DNA of 5,438 nucleotides from Bryobacterales bacterium. Lineage in GTDB: Bacteria > Acidobacteriota > Terriglobia > Bryobacterales > Bryobacteraceae. A program made the position numbers and the translations under genes. Below, one piece after another: positions 1 to 5,291 of this stretch (position 1 is the stretch's first letter; every line of letters starts with the position of its first letter). The notes under the pieces were generated by a model that saw only the letters and a program-made list of their open reading frames with translations, ran no database searches and was not told the origin of the DNA. The stretch spans positions 1-5,438 of the forward strand of contig JALOKO010000303.1 of NCBI GenBank assembly GCA_025456495.1, written 5' to 3'.

Positions 1-980
1 CGATCCGGCAGCCAGGAGAGGCAACTGACCGCCCCGGTTACCATTTCCAGGCCCACCACCGAGTCGCGCTTCCCCGGATGCCACACGAAGACGTGCCCAT
101 GCTCAGTGCCTCCGGCCAGAAAGTTGCCCTCGCGTTCGTACTCCAACACGGTGAGCGGCGCCCCCAGTGAGGACAACTCCGTCGGCCGCGTGTTCTCTGG
201 TCCCTTGCCTGAGAAGTCCCACACCGTCACGCCGGGCCCGCCGCCCACCGCCAGATAGCGGCTGTCATTGCTCCAGGAAAGCTCACGCACCTTGCGCGGA
301 TACCCCCACATCTGGCTGTCTCCCCCGGCCTGCAACCGCCAGAAATGCACGGTGGCATCCTGGTTGCCGGTGGCCAGAATCCGCCCGTTGGGGCTCATGG
401 CGATCTTCAGAATGCTGCCCTTCCATTCCAGGCACTTCAGTTGCGTCAGCGTGGATGCATCCCAGAGCTTCACCTCGCCGTAGCTTGCTGAGAGGAAGCG
501 TGGCTTGAAGGGATGCCACACCATGTCCGCGATGGATGCCTGGTGGACGCCCACCTCCCGTTCCAGTTCCGCCGCGGGGGTGACGGCCAGCAACCGCTTT
601 CCCGCGCCGACGAAGAATCGCGATGCGCCTCTGGCGGCCAGGATGCGCTCGGGCCACGCCATCCCGGTCTTCAGCAAGCCGATGGCTTCGCCGTCATCGG
701 CGCGCCACGTGCGCAGGGTGTTGTCCTGGCCACCCGTCGCCACAACGGAACCATCCTCAAGCACGGCAAGGTGGTTGGCGCCCGTAGCATGCGCTTCCTG
801 AATCCAGCGCACATCACCGTCAGCAAGGCTAAGCGACAACAGTTCGCCACCGCCTGTGAGTGCGAAGCAAGTGTTGCTGGGCGGGTGCGCCTCCACGGCC
901 ACCACGTAGTCTGGCACCCTCACGTGCCAAACGTGTTCCAGGGTGTCGCCTACGGCGGCGCGCTTCTTCAGCAGCGACAT
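1..980 (-). CDS. WD40-repeat beta-propeller protein, 3' end cut off by the window edge
   Basis: The frame is open from ATG at 980-978 to the window edge, giving 326 residues starting MSLLKKRAAVGDTLEHVWHV. Imperfect WD repeats recur about every 40 residues. Their strand-c signatures are visible as TLRTW (about 88-92), VKLWD (170-174), VHFWRL (211-216), VTVWD (251-255) and VFVWH (297-301), often preceded by a GG/SG turn plus D or N. I see no signal peptide or membrane segment, so it is probably a cytoplasmic scaffold of about seven blades, and the missing tail is probably short. The start overlaps the last 13 bases of the upstream GTPase gene; a weak GAGG (994-991) lies 10 nt before it, so translation is probably coupled. 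WD40 proteins are protein-protein platforms. Its position last in the operon suggests a partner of the GTPase, but no enzymatic role can be read from the sequence. Confidence 0.88.
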   Translation of the reverse strand, partial: MSLLKKRAAVGDTLEHVWHVRVPDYVVAVEAHPPSNTCFALTGGGELLSLSLADGDVRWIQEAHATGANHLAVLEDGSVVATGGQDNTLRTWRADDGEAIGLLKTGMAWPERILAARGASRFFVGAGKRLLAVTPAAELEREVGVHQASIADMVWHPFKPRFLSASYGEVKLWDASTLTQLKCLEWKGSILKIAMSPNGRILATGNQDATVHFWRLQAGGDSQMWGYPRKVRELSWSNDSRYLAVGGGPGVTVWDFSGKGPENTRPTELSSLGAPLTVLEYEREGNFLAGGTEHGHVFVWHPGKRDSVVGLEMVTGAVSCLSWLPD

Positions 981-2344
981 GCCAGAAAGCCCTCAGTGAG
1001 TTCCTCGCGATTCAGATTGCGCCCGATCAGTACAATCTGCGACTTGCGTGGGGCGCCATTCCACGGCTTGTCCGGCTTGCCGTCAAACAGCATGTGGACG
1101 CCCTGAAACAGGAAGCGCTCGTTCTTGCCCTTGATGGCAACAAAGCCTTTCATGCGGAAGATATCCGTGCCCTTTTCCATCAGCAGCTTCTGCATCCACT
1201 CGTTGAAGCGACGGGGGTCCATGTCGCCATCGGTCACAAGGCCAACGCTGGTTACCTCTTCATCGTGTTCATGGTCCGGCTTGAAGGCGCGCGAGGCTTC
1301 CGCCTCCAGCGGTCCAGCCGCCCCATGAAGCTGCATCTCAAACTCATCCGGGTGATGCTGTGTGAACACGACGTACACGCCAGACTTGGGAATCCGCAGC
1401 AGGAATGCAAAGGGGCCGTCGCCCTCCAATTGCAATTGCTGCAGGTGGTCGCCGATTGCGATCTCGCCCCCTGGCTGAACGGACTGCTCCTCGCCCGAGA
1501 ACGCGAGGACAGCCGCCATTTCCGCGGCCTTCAAGGCGTCTTCCCCGCGCGAATACACCGGAACCACAAAGGCGCCCATGGCCGGATCGGGCCCCCCCTG
1601 CAAGACGGCCCGATAGTCGCCCGCCTCAAGATGGTAAGCGCCGCCCCACTCGAAGGGATATTCAGGCTCCAGGAACTTGTCGTCAATCTCCAACGCGCGA
1701 TCGAGGTCGAAGCCGCCTTGGTCCAGAATCTCTGGAATCGGGACGTCGGCCTGCTGTGATCGCAGAATCTTGGCGTTGGCGTTCATGCGGTGAATGCGCG
1801 CCTCCAATGCGTTCAGTTCGTCTGCGCTCACCAGGTCAGTCTTGTTCAGGATGATCACGTCGGCGAAGGCGATCTGCTCCTGCGCCTCACTACTGTCGTC
1901 CAGGTGCAGCAACACATGACGCGCGTCCACCAGCGTGACAATGCCATCCAGGTGCAACTTGTCGCGCATCTCGTCGTCCACAAAGAAGGTCTGCGCCACC
2001 GGCCCCGGGTCAGCCAATCCGGTGGTCTCAATCAGGATGTAATCGAACTTCTCGCGGCGCTTCATCAGCGTGCCAAGAATGCGGATCAGGTCCCCGCGCA
2101 CCGTGCAGCAGATGCAGCCGTTGTTCATCTCGAACAACTCTTCCTCGGCGCCAATCACCAGTTCCTGGTCCACGCCAATCTCGCCGAACTCATTCTCAAT
2201 GACGGCGATGCGCTTGCCGTGCTGCTCAGACAGAATCCGGTTCAGCAGCGTTGTCTTGCCAGATCCCAGAAACCCGGTCAGCACGGTGACGGGCACCCTG
2301 CCGTTGTGCTTGTCGATTGCGACTTCGTCCATTGCCGTTGCCAT
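968..2344 (-). CDS. COG0523 (CobW/G3E family) metal-homeostasis GTPase with an extra inserted domain
   Basis: This is a 458-residue P-loop GTPase. Walker A is GFLGSGKT (24-31), followed by ENEFGE (50-55), the family-defining CxCC metal site NGCICCT (75-81; Cys77, 79, 80), the Walker B-like segment ETTGLADP (106-113) and the base-specificity motif NKTD (167-170). A CobW C-terminal domain runs from about 364 to 455 (VTSVGL, RFNEWM, KPWNGAPRKSQIVLIG). Between the two domains, about 225-356, lies an insert absent from short COG0523 proteins, with QHHPDEF near 329-335, ending in the His/acid-rich DHEHDEE (357-363). Proteins of this family use GTP hydrolysis to deliver metal (zinc, cobalt, nickel or iron) to clients in the cytosol. 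The ATG at 2344 is set by a strong AAGGAGG 6 nt upstream. The possible Fur-type operator ahead of the operon favours a zinc-scarcity role; cobalamin-type CobW is the alternative. Confidence 0.95.
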   Translation of the reverse strand: MATAMDEVAIDKHNGRVPVTVLTGFLGSGKTTLLNRILSEQHGKRIAVIENEFGEIGVDQELVIGAEEELFEMNNGCICCTVRGDLIRILGTLMKRREKFDYILIETTGLADPGPVAQTFFVDDEMRDKLHLDGIVTLVDARHVLLHLDDSSEAQEQIAFADVIILNKTDLVSADELNALEARIHRMNANAKILRSQQADVPIPEILDQGGFDLDRALEIDDKFLEPEYPFEWGGAYHLEAGDYRAVLQGGPDPAMGAFVVPVYSRGEDALKAAEMAAVLAFSGEEQSVQPGGEIAIGDHLQQLQLEGDGPFAFLLRIPKSGVYVVFTQHHPDEFEMQLHGAAGPLEAEASRAFKPDHEHDEEVTSVGLVTDGDMDPRRFNEWMQKLLMEKGTDIFRMKGFVAIKGKNERFLFQGVHMLFDGKPDKPWNGAPRKSQIVLIGRNLNREELTEGFLACRC

Positions 2345-2350
2345 CCATTT

Positions 2351-2357
2351 CCTCCTT
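2351..2357 (-). promoter_or_regulatory. Strong Shine-Dalgarno of the GTPase gene
   Basis: AAGGAGG on the minus strand lies 6 nt before the ATG at 2344. It is the best ribosome-binding site in the operon and fixes the start. An out-of-frame ATG at 2348-2346 lies only 2 nt from it and is ignored. Confidence 0.85.
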
Positions 2358-2368
2358 CATCCAGCTCA

Positions 2369-2384
2369 GCCAGCACGTGCTGGC
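2369..2384. repeat. 16-bp perfect palindrome between the small protein and the GTPase gene
   Basis: GCCAGCACGTGCTGGC is a perfect 8+8 palindrome in the 69-bp gap between the stop at 2414 and the start at 2344. It contains an E-box-like CACGTG core. It could form an RNA hairpin with almost no loop, or bind a protein. There is no T-run after it, so it is not a standard intrinsic terminator. The strong ribosome-binding site lies 11 nt downstream on the minus strand. Confidence 0.5.
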
Positions 2385-2413
2385 GCGGTTGGCGCGCTCA
2401 AGCCACGCCTGCG

Positions 2414-2683
2414 CTACCCCAACAGTGCGGCCAGCAGATGCACCTCATCCACATCCGCAGCCGCCTGATGAAACTTCCGCTGCTGTGGCGGCTGACCGTC
2501 GGCCAGCACCGCGATCACGGTCTCACGTGGCGGACAACCCGGTTCAGAGCACGCAAGCTCAGTCACCATCACGGCGTCGTTCTCGCCCAGTTGCAGCATC
2601 TGGCGCACCGTCGATTTGAGACGGGTTTCGGCCAGGCGCCGCGCTAGCTCCGCCGCATCGTCCCGGTTACCAAACAAATCCAT
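2414..2683 (-). CDS. Small conserved-looking protein with a TELxCxEPGCPPxET motif (function unknown)
   Basis: This 89-residue protein has an N-terminal basic helix (about 8-33, AAELARRLAETRLKSTVRQM), then a strand and turn with TELACSEPGCPPRETVIAVL (about 41-60) containing Cys45 and Cys50, then KFHQAAADVDEVHLLAALLG to the end. I recall similar short proteins beside COG0523/CobW genes, sometimes mislabelled nitrate reductase, but cannot confirm this by search. The two Cys around Pro-Gly could bind metal or form a client-recognition loop. It sits 29 bp after the ferredoxin-like gene and 69 bp before the GTPase on the same strand, with GGAAGGG 7 nt before its ATG, so it is almost certainly in the same operon. 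It has no signal peptide or membrane segment. Function is unassigned; a metal-delivery accessory or target is inference. Confidence 0.8.
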   Translation of the reverse strand: MDLFGNRDDAAELARRLAETRLKSTVRQMLQLGENDAVMVTELACSEPGCPPRETVIAVLADGQPPQQRKFHQAAADVDEVHLLAALLG

Positions 2684-2712
2684 TCCCTTGCCCTTCCGCC
2701 AATCGCGGTGCC

Positions 2713-3120
2713 TTAGCTAGCCGCGGCCAAACAACGCACATCGTCCTTGCGCTTGGCCTGCAATGGGTTGAACTGCCGCCATTCCAGGCGCACAGGTAAA
2801 GGGAACAGCCGCTCCTCCTTCACACAAAGGCTGGCCCACTGCAACAGCGCTTCGTAGTCGGCCTGCTCATCCAACCCGCCCAGCCAGATGGACTCCCGTG
2901 GCGTCAGAATCAACACCACGTTCTTCACATCGCAAGGCCCCAGACACCCACTAACGCTTAAGTGCACCGTCTTCAGCAGCTTGCGCTCCTTCCACTGTGC
3001 CTTTAGCCAATCGGTGGGAACCGGAGGATTTCCCTTCGCGGTGTTGCCGCAGCAGCAGCCCAGGCACACCAACACCTGGGCAATCACTTCACGCTTAGAC
3101 TTGACGGACCCGGTTTGCAT
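2713..3120 (-). CDS. Thioredoxin-fold [2Fe-2S] ferredoxin-like protein, Cys-rich
   Basis: This 135-residue cytosolic protein carries VLVCLGCCCGNTAKG (16-30; Cys19, 22, 23, 24) and SGCLGPCD (57-64; Cys59, Cys63). The spacing, an N-terminal Cys cluster followed about 35 residues later by CxxxC, is that of thioredoxin-like [2Fe-2S] ferredoxins. Similar stand-alone proteins are often annotated as (2Fe-2S) ferredoxin-domain proteins or loosely as cobalt chelatase near CobW genes. Conserved-looking parts are VPTDWLKAQWKERKLL (34-49) and ESIWLGGLDEQADYEALLQWA (about 76-96). It is the first gene of the metal operon. Its ATG (3120-3118) lies within the operator palindrome and has no Shine-Dalgarno, so the transcript is probably near-leaderless; a GTG at codon 12 is a weaker alternative. 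It may supply electrons, sense or bind metal; the precise role is not visible. Confidence 0.85.
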   Translation of the reverse strand: MQTGSVKSKREVIAQVLVCLGCCCGNTAKGNPPVPTDWLKAQWKERKLLKTVHLSVSGCLGPCDVKNVVLILTPRESIWLGGLDEQADYEALLQWASLCVKEERLFPLPVRLEWRQFNPLQAKRKDDVRCLAAAS

Positions 3121-3143
3121 AATAATGCGATTGCATTATTATG
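3118..3143. promoter_or_regulatory. Perfect 11-4-11 inverted repeat, probable Fur-family (Zur-like) operator
   Basis: CATAATAATGC (3118-3128) and GCATTATTATG (3133-3143) are perfect reverse complements around the 4-base spacer GATT. The AT-rich arms with an AATGC/GCATT core resemble operators of the Fur/Zur family. The site overlaps the predicted -10 box and the start codon of the first operon gene, an ideal position for repression. The symmetry is seen directly; the regulator's identity is inferred, and no regulator gene lies in the window. Confidence 0.7.
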
Positions 3144-3167
3144 TGGAAAGTCGCAAGAATCTTGCAA
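3138..3167 (-). promoter_or_regulatory. Putative sigma-70-type promoter of the metal operon
   Basis: On the minus strand, TTGCAA (3167-3162; 4 of 6 to consensus) is followed after 18 bases by CATAAT (3143-3138; 5 of 6). Transcription would then start within the palindrome about 10-15 bases before the ATG at 3120, giving a very short leader that lacks a ribosome-binding site. Confidence 0.5.
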
Positions 3168-3468
3168 AGATCGAGGAATTTCTGCAGGTCGCCGAAGCGG
3201 GGCTAGAGTGAGCTGGATGGGAAACGGATGCGGCAGCCAGGGCTAAGGCCAACGAACCAGGAATCAGACCGGTGGGGGAAGGATTAGAGGATCCATAGGC
3301 GCGAGAGCAGCCGACGTGCAGTGGGGACGGCAGTTGCCGGCTGCTTTCCCTGCGAGAATTGCGCTAGCGAGTGTGGTGCGTGACACCCACTGTTCATTCT
3401 CCAAAGCGGCGCGGGCATATTTGGCATTCTCTGCGATGTCGGTCGCCGTAGCGCTCCAAGTAGGCGGC

Positions 3469-3472
3469 TTAG
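3469..3472. repeat. Left target-site duplication of the IS5-like remnant
   Basis: CTAA on the minus strand is adjacent to the terminal repeat at 3473. It pairs with CTAG at 3975-3978. The CTAA copy is probably original, because it restores the AAG (Lys) codon of NAEPKP. Confidence 0.7.
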
Positions 3473-3974
3473 CAGCTTGTTGAAATAACCCTCTGGAATC
3501 AATATCGGACCTCTCGCTCTGAGTCTCCTCTGCCGTTTGTGTGCGGGTTTTCCAGCGGACACGGTGCGGTCGGGCTCAGAACGAGGGGCTCGTCCAGCCT
3601 GGCAGCAGTGTTGCTGCCCGTTTGCCCCCCCCTTTTTACCCGAATTCGGACCGCTTGGGGCCTTTTCAGGCAGGTCGTCCCTCACTCCTATGCCGGTTGC
3701 CGCTATGCCAGCATCCACAGATTGTGTGCCGCTCATCAGCCCGTTGGCCTGCTTCAGCACGCGGCGGAAGAAGCCGTCGGCGAGCTTCTCATTCAGAAGC
3801 CGGTTACGGTTCCTGGTGAACACCGAGTGATCCCACACCGGAGCGTTGAGATCACGGTCGACGAACCAACGGAACAGCAGATTGTAATCGAGTTGCTCCA
3901 GCAACTGGCGCTCGCTACGGATGGCGTAAGAAGATCTGCAGCAAAGACGCCCGCAGCAGCTTTTCAACAAGCCG
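3473..3974 (-). mobile_element. 502-bp IS5-family remnant inserted in the IS630 transposase
   Basis: The ends are CAGCTTGTTGAAA (plus strand from 3473) and CGGCTTGTTGAAA (minus strand from 3974), terminal inverted repeats matching at 12 of 13 bases. They are flanked by 4-bp YTAR-type copies, CTAA (3472-3469, minus) and CTAG (3978-3975, minus). Removing the element plus one copy joins the IS630 codons for NAEP and KPPTW in one frame. At about half a kilobase it is far shorter than an intact IS5-type element, and it holds only a fragment of the transposase, so it is a deletion derivative. A C8T5 run at 3625-3637 lies in its degenerate half. Confidence 0.82.
3713..3966 (-). pseudogene. IS5-family transposase N-terminal fragment, frameshifted
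   Basis: On the minus strand VEKLLRASLLQIF is readable first. After a frameshift near 3930 it continues as YAIRSERQLLEQLDYNLLFR, then WFVDRDLNAPVWDHSVFTRN and NRLL, matching the DUF772-type N-terminal domain of IS5-family transposases (usual form LYSIRSERQLMEQLDYNLLFRWFVGL). LKQANGLMSGTQSVD (3751-3713) corresponds to the region leading to the first catalytic Asp of the usual FTVDGTLIEAW. After this the sequence is unrecognisable. About 50 N-terminal residues before EKLL are missing because the terminal repeat abuts this codon. A long open frame continues to 3284 but runs through the repeat into other DNA, so it is not an intact gene. Confidence 0.85.
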
Positions 3975-3978
3975 CTAG
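3975..3978. repeat. Right target-site duplication of the IS5-like remnant (one base diverged)
   Basis: CTAG adjoins the terminal repeat ending at 3974. It differs from the left copy (CTAA) at the last base, consistent with drift after insertion. Confidence 0.65.
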
Positions 3979-4450
3979 GCTCTGCGTTGGGGTGGTCTAC
4001 ATATTCGTTGAAGGCTTCGCGCTAGCCGATTTTATGTGAGGTCGCGCGAGGTTCGTTCAACCATGTTTGGCCACGAGGCGCTCGTCTCCCTGCAGTGTGT
4101 CAGCGAAGCGCAGATGCGGCTTTGGCCAGCGCTGACCCTTGCTGTGATTGTGCATCGCACGGTTGTCGGCGATCCCATGGAGCTGGCCCTGCCCGCAGCC
4201 TCGCTTCGTCGAGCAGACACAGAATCTTCAACCATTCCTGATGTCGAGGCCGCTGCTGGCAGAGGAGGGTGACCCGTTCCGGACTTTGAGCCTAACGGCC
4301 GTCGGCCCGCGACCAAGGGTGGCGCGCTGTTCAACCGAGAGTTGAATTGGCGAACCCACCTAAAAGAAGGCACGGTACATCCACCACAACGGACCTCCAT
4401 CACAAAGGCGCAGGAACGTCCGTCCTGGCTCTCATGAACGAAGCACGGCG

Positions 4451-5008
4451 TTAGCGCTTCAGGAATCCACTGGCGATGCGGAACACGTCATCCACGACGC
4501 TGCCGTCTTTGTTCTGGTCCAGCATTGGCGTAAGCATTCCCATGAGGCCTTGCGCGCCGCCACCACTTGCCGCCGCCATCGTGCGGCCTCCTTGGGTCTG
4601 CTTGCTCAACGAGCCCATCAGCATGCTCGCCACCACGGGCAACATCTGCTTCAGCACGTCCTCACCCACCCCGGTTTGGGCAGCAGCGCGGCTGGCCACT
4701 TGGCGACTGACATCCTTGCTACCAAGCAGATGGCCGAGAATCCCGTTACCCTCGCGCACGGTCTCCTCCTGAAACACCGCGTCACCCTCGTCAACATAAC
4801 GCTGGTGGTGACCATCAGAGAGCGCGCCCAACAAGCCCTCAAATCCATTGGGTTGTTGTACGTTCCGCTGCATGCCGGAAAGCAGGGCCGGCAGCAGGGC
4901 GTGAATGGCTGACGTGGCTTGGGAATCCGACACGCCGAATTTCTGCGCGAGATTCTTCGGGGCATTGCCCCCCTGAGCTTGAAGTATGGCTTGGAGCAGG
5001 TCTGTCAT
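4451..5008 (-). CDS. DUF937 (YidB-like) protein with a C-terminal EF-hand-like loop
   Basis: This 185-residue protein starts MTDLLQAILQAQGG. DUF937 features fill about residues 2-150: a helical N-terminus, KFGVSDSQATSAIHALLPALLSGM, GILGHLLGSKDVSRQVA, the paired motif AAQTGVGEDVLKQMLP, and VVASMLMGSLSKQ. The domain is widespread in bacteria and of unknown function. A Gly/Ala linker (about 141-150) leads to MLDQNKDGSVVDDVFRIASG, where D164, N166, D168, G169 and S170 fit the start of an EF-hand calcium loop; the position-12 acid is absent (V175), with acids at 173-174 instead. The ATG at 5008 is preferred because TGAGG precedes it by 5 nt. A longer in-frame start at 5110 would add 34 atypical residues (MRCRGAVCLRADTSC and on) with no such site. 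It stands apart from the metal operon, beyond the insertion elements, and no signal peptide is evident. Confidence 0.9.
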   Translation of the reverse strand: MTDLLQAILQAQGGNAPKNLAQKFGVSDSQATSAIHALLPALLSGMQRNVQQPNGFEGLLGALSDGHHQRYVDEGDAVFQEETVREGNGILGHLLGSKDVSRQVASRAAAQTGVGEDVLKQMLPVVASMLMGSLSKQTQGGRTMAAASGGGAQGLMGMLTPMLDQNKDGSVVDDVFRIASGFLKR

Positions 5009-5013
5009 GAATG

Positions 5014-5018
5014 CCTCA
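5014..5018 (-). promoter_or_regulatory. Ribosome-binding site deciding the DUF937 start
   Basis: TGAGG on the minus strand, 5 nt before the ATG at 5008, supports the 185-residue product over the 219-residue reading from 5110. Confidence 0.6.
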
Positions 5019-5291
5019 CTGGAAGTGAAATGGAAAGCACATCGCTGCGGCGCACCAGCGCTCGAGCACGAAGTATCGGCTCTCAAGCAGACTGCACCGC
5101 GGCATCTCATGGGCCTGCTGGGGTGGCCCTGATCCGACCGTCAACGCGACTATGGCTGTGGGCGACGCCAACAGTACTGCCTCATTCTACGCCAGTCTGC
5201 GCAGTCGGCGAAGCGTTTCCTGCTGCTTCTCATGCTGCATCCACAATTCCCTCGCTTCGTTTGCTTGTCTTGGTCCATCAAACAAAGAGCG
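5019..5291. other. Spacer between divergent genes
   Basis: This lies between the DUF937 gene (leftward) and the gene starting at 5292 (rightward), so promoters for both should be here. I found no convincing -35/-10 pair, repeat or RNA gene. The right part overlaps a protein-like antisense frame (5342-5187) described in the findings. Confidence 0.5.

Larger units (their letters stand above)
3390..4350 (-). pseudogene. IS630-family transposase remnant (several frames, internal deletion, interrupted)
   Basis: Family-typical segments appear in order on the minus strand but in different frames. A possible N-terminus, PIQLSVEQRATL with TAVRLKVR, is at 4350-4279. RHQEWLKILCLLDEA (from 4246) matches the usual RHQEWLKFLRLID. 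LHGIADNRAMHNHSKGQRW (from 4182) matches the segment with the second catalytic Asp (usual form xDNYATHKHPKVxRW). TSASWPNMVERTSRDLT (4085-4035) matches TSASWLNxVERFFRDLT with the catalytic Glu. It then reads stop-NRLAR in place of ENRLRR, and AFNEYVDHPNAEP (4015-3977). After the inserted 502-bp element the C-terminus resumes as KPPTWSATATDIAENAK (from 3470), ending about 3390 at ALENEQ. Frameshifts, stops and loss of the region between the N-terminus and RHQEW make it nonfunctional. The N-terminal piece is the least certain. Confidence 0.85.
3366..4388 (-). mobile_element. Decayed IS630-family element, interrupted by an IS5-like remnant
   Basis: The body is recognised by pieces of an IS630 transposase (described separately) read on the minus strand. 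Candidate inverted ends are TGTGGTGCGTGACACC on the plus strand from 3372 and TGTGGTGGATGTACC on the minus strand from 4388. Both point inward, share the first 7 bases, and lie just outside the transposase C- and N-terminal pieces. A TA, the IS630 target, is at 3365-3366 on the left; no matching TA is clear on the right, so the outer limits are approximate. The middle of the transposase, including its first catalytic Asp, is deleted and the element cannot move on its own. Confidence 0.6.

Noticed and set aside
860..2647. Long plus-strand frames opposite the GTPase and WD40 genes
   Set aside because: They are antisense shadows of GC-rich coding DNA. The minus-strand products carry complete family motifs and better ribosome-binding sites.
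3625..3637. C8T5 homopolymer tract as a phase-variation switch
   Set aside because: It lies in the unrecognisable part of a dead insertion element with no gene to switch.
3284..3970. A 228-codon minus-strand frame that could be called an intact transposase
   Set aside because: Only codons about 15-86 match a transposase. It starts after a frameshift, passes through the left terminal repeat of the element and ends in IS630 remnant and other DNA, so it is a chance fusion frame.
4032..4403. A 123-codon minus-strand frame as a gene
   Set aside because: Only its last codons (TSASWPNMVERTSRDLT) match IS630; the rest is the wrong frame of the same pseudogene.
4405..4450. Possible terminator after the DUF937 gene (CAGGA/TCCTG stem)
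   Set aside because: A 5-bp stem with a 7-base loop and no following T-run is too weak to call.
5009..5110. N-terminal extension of the DUF937 protein to 5110
   Set aside because: The 34 extra residues are Cys/Arg-rich and unlike the family, whose usual start MxxLL matches the ATG at 5008 with TGAGG before it.
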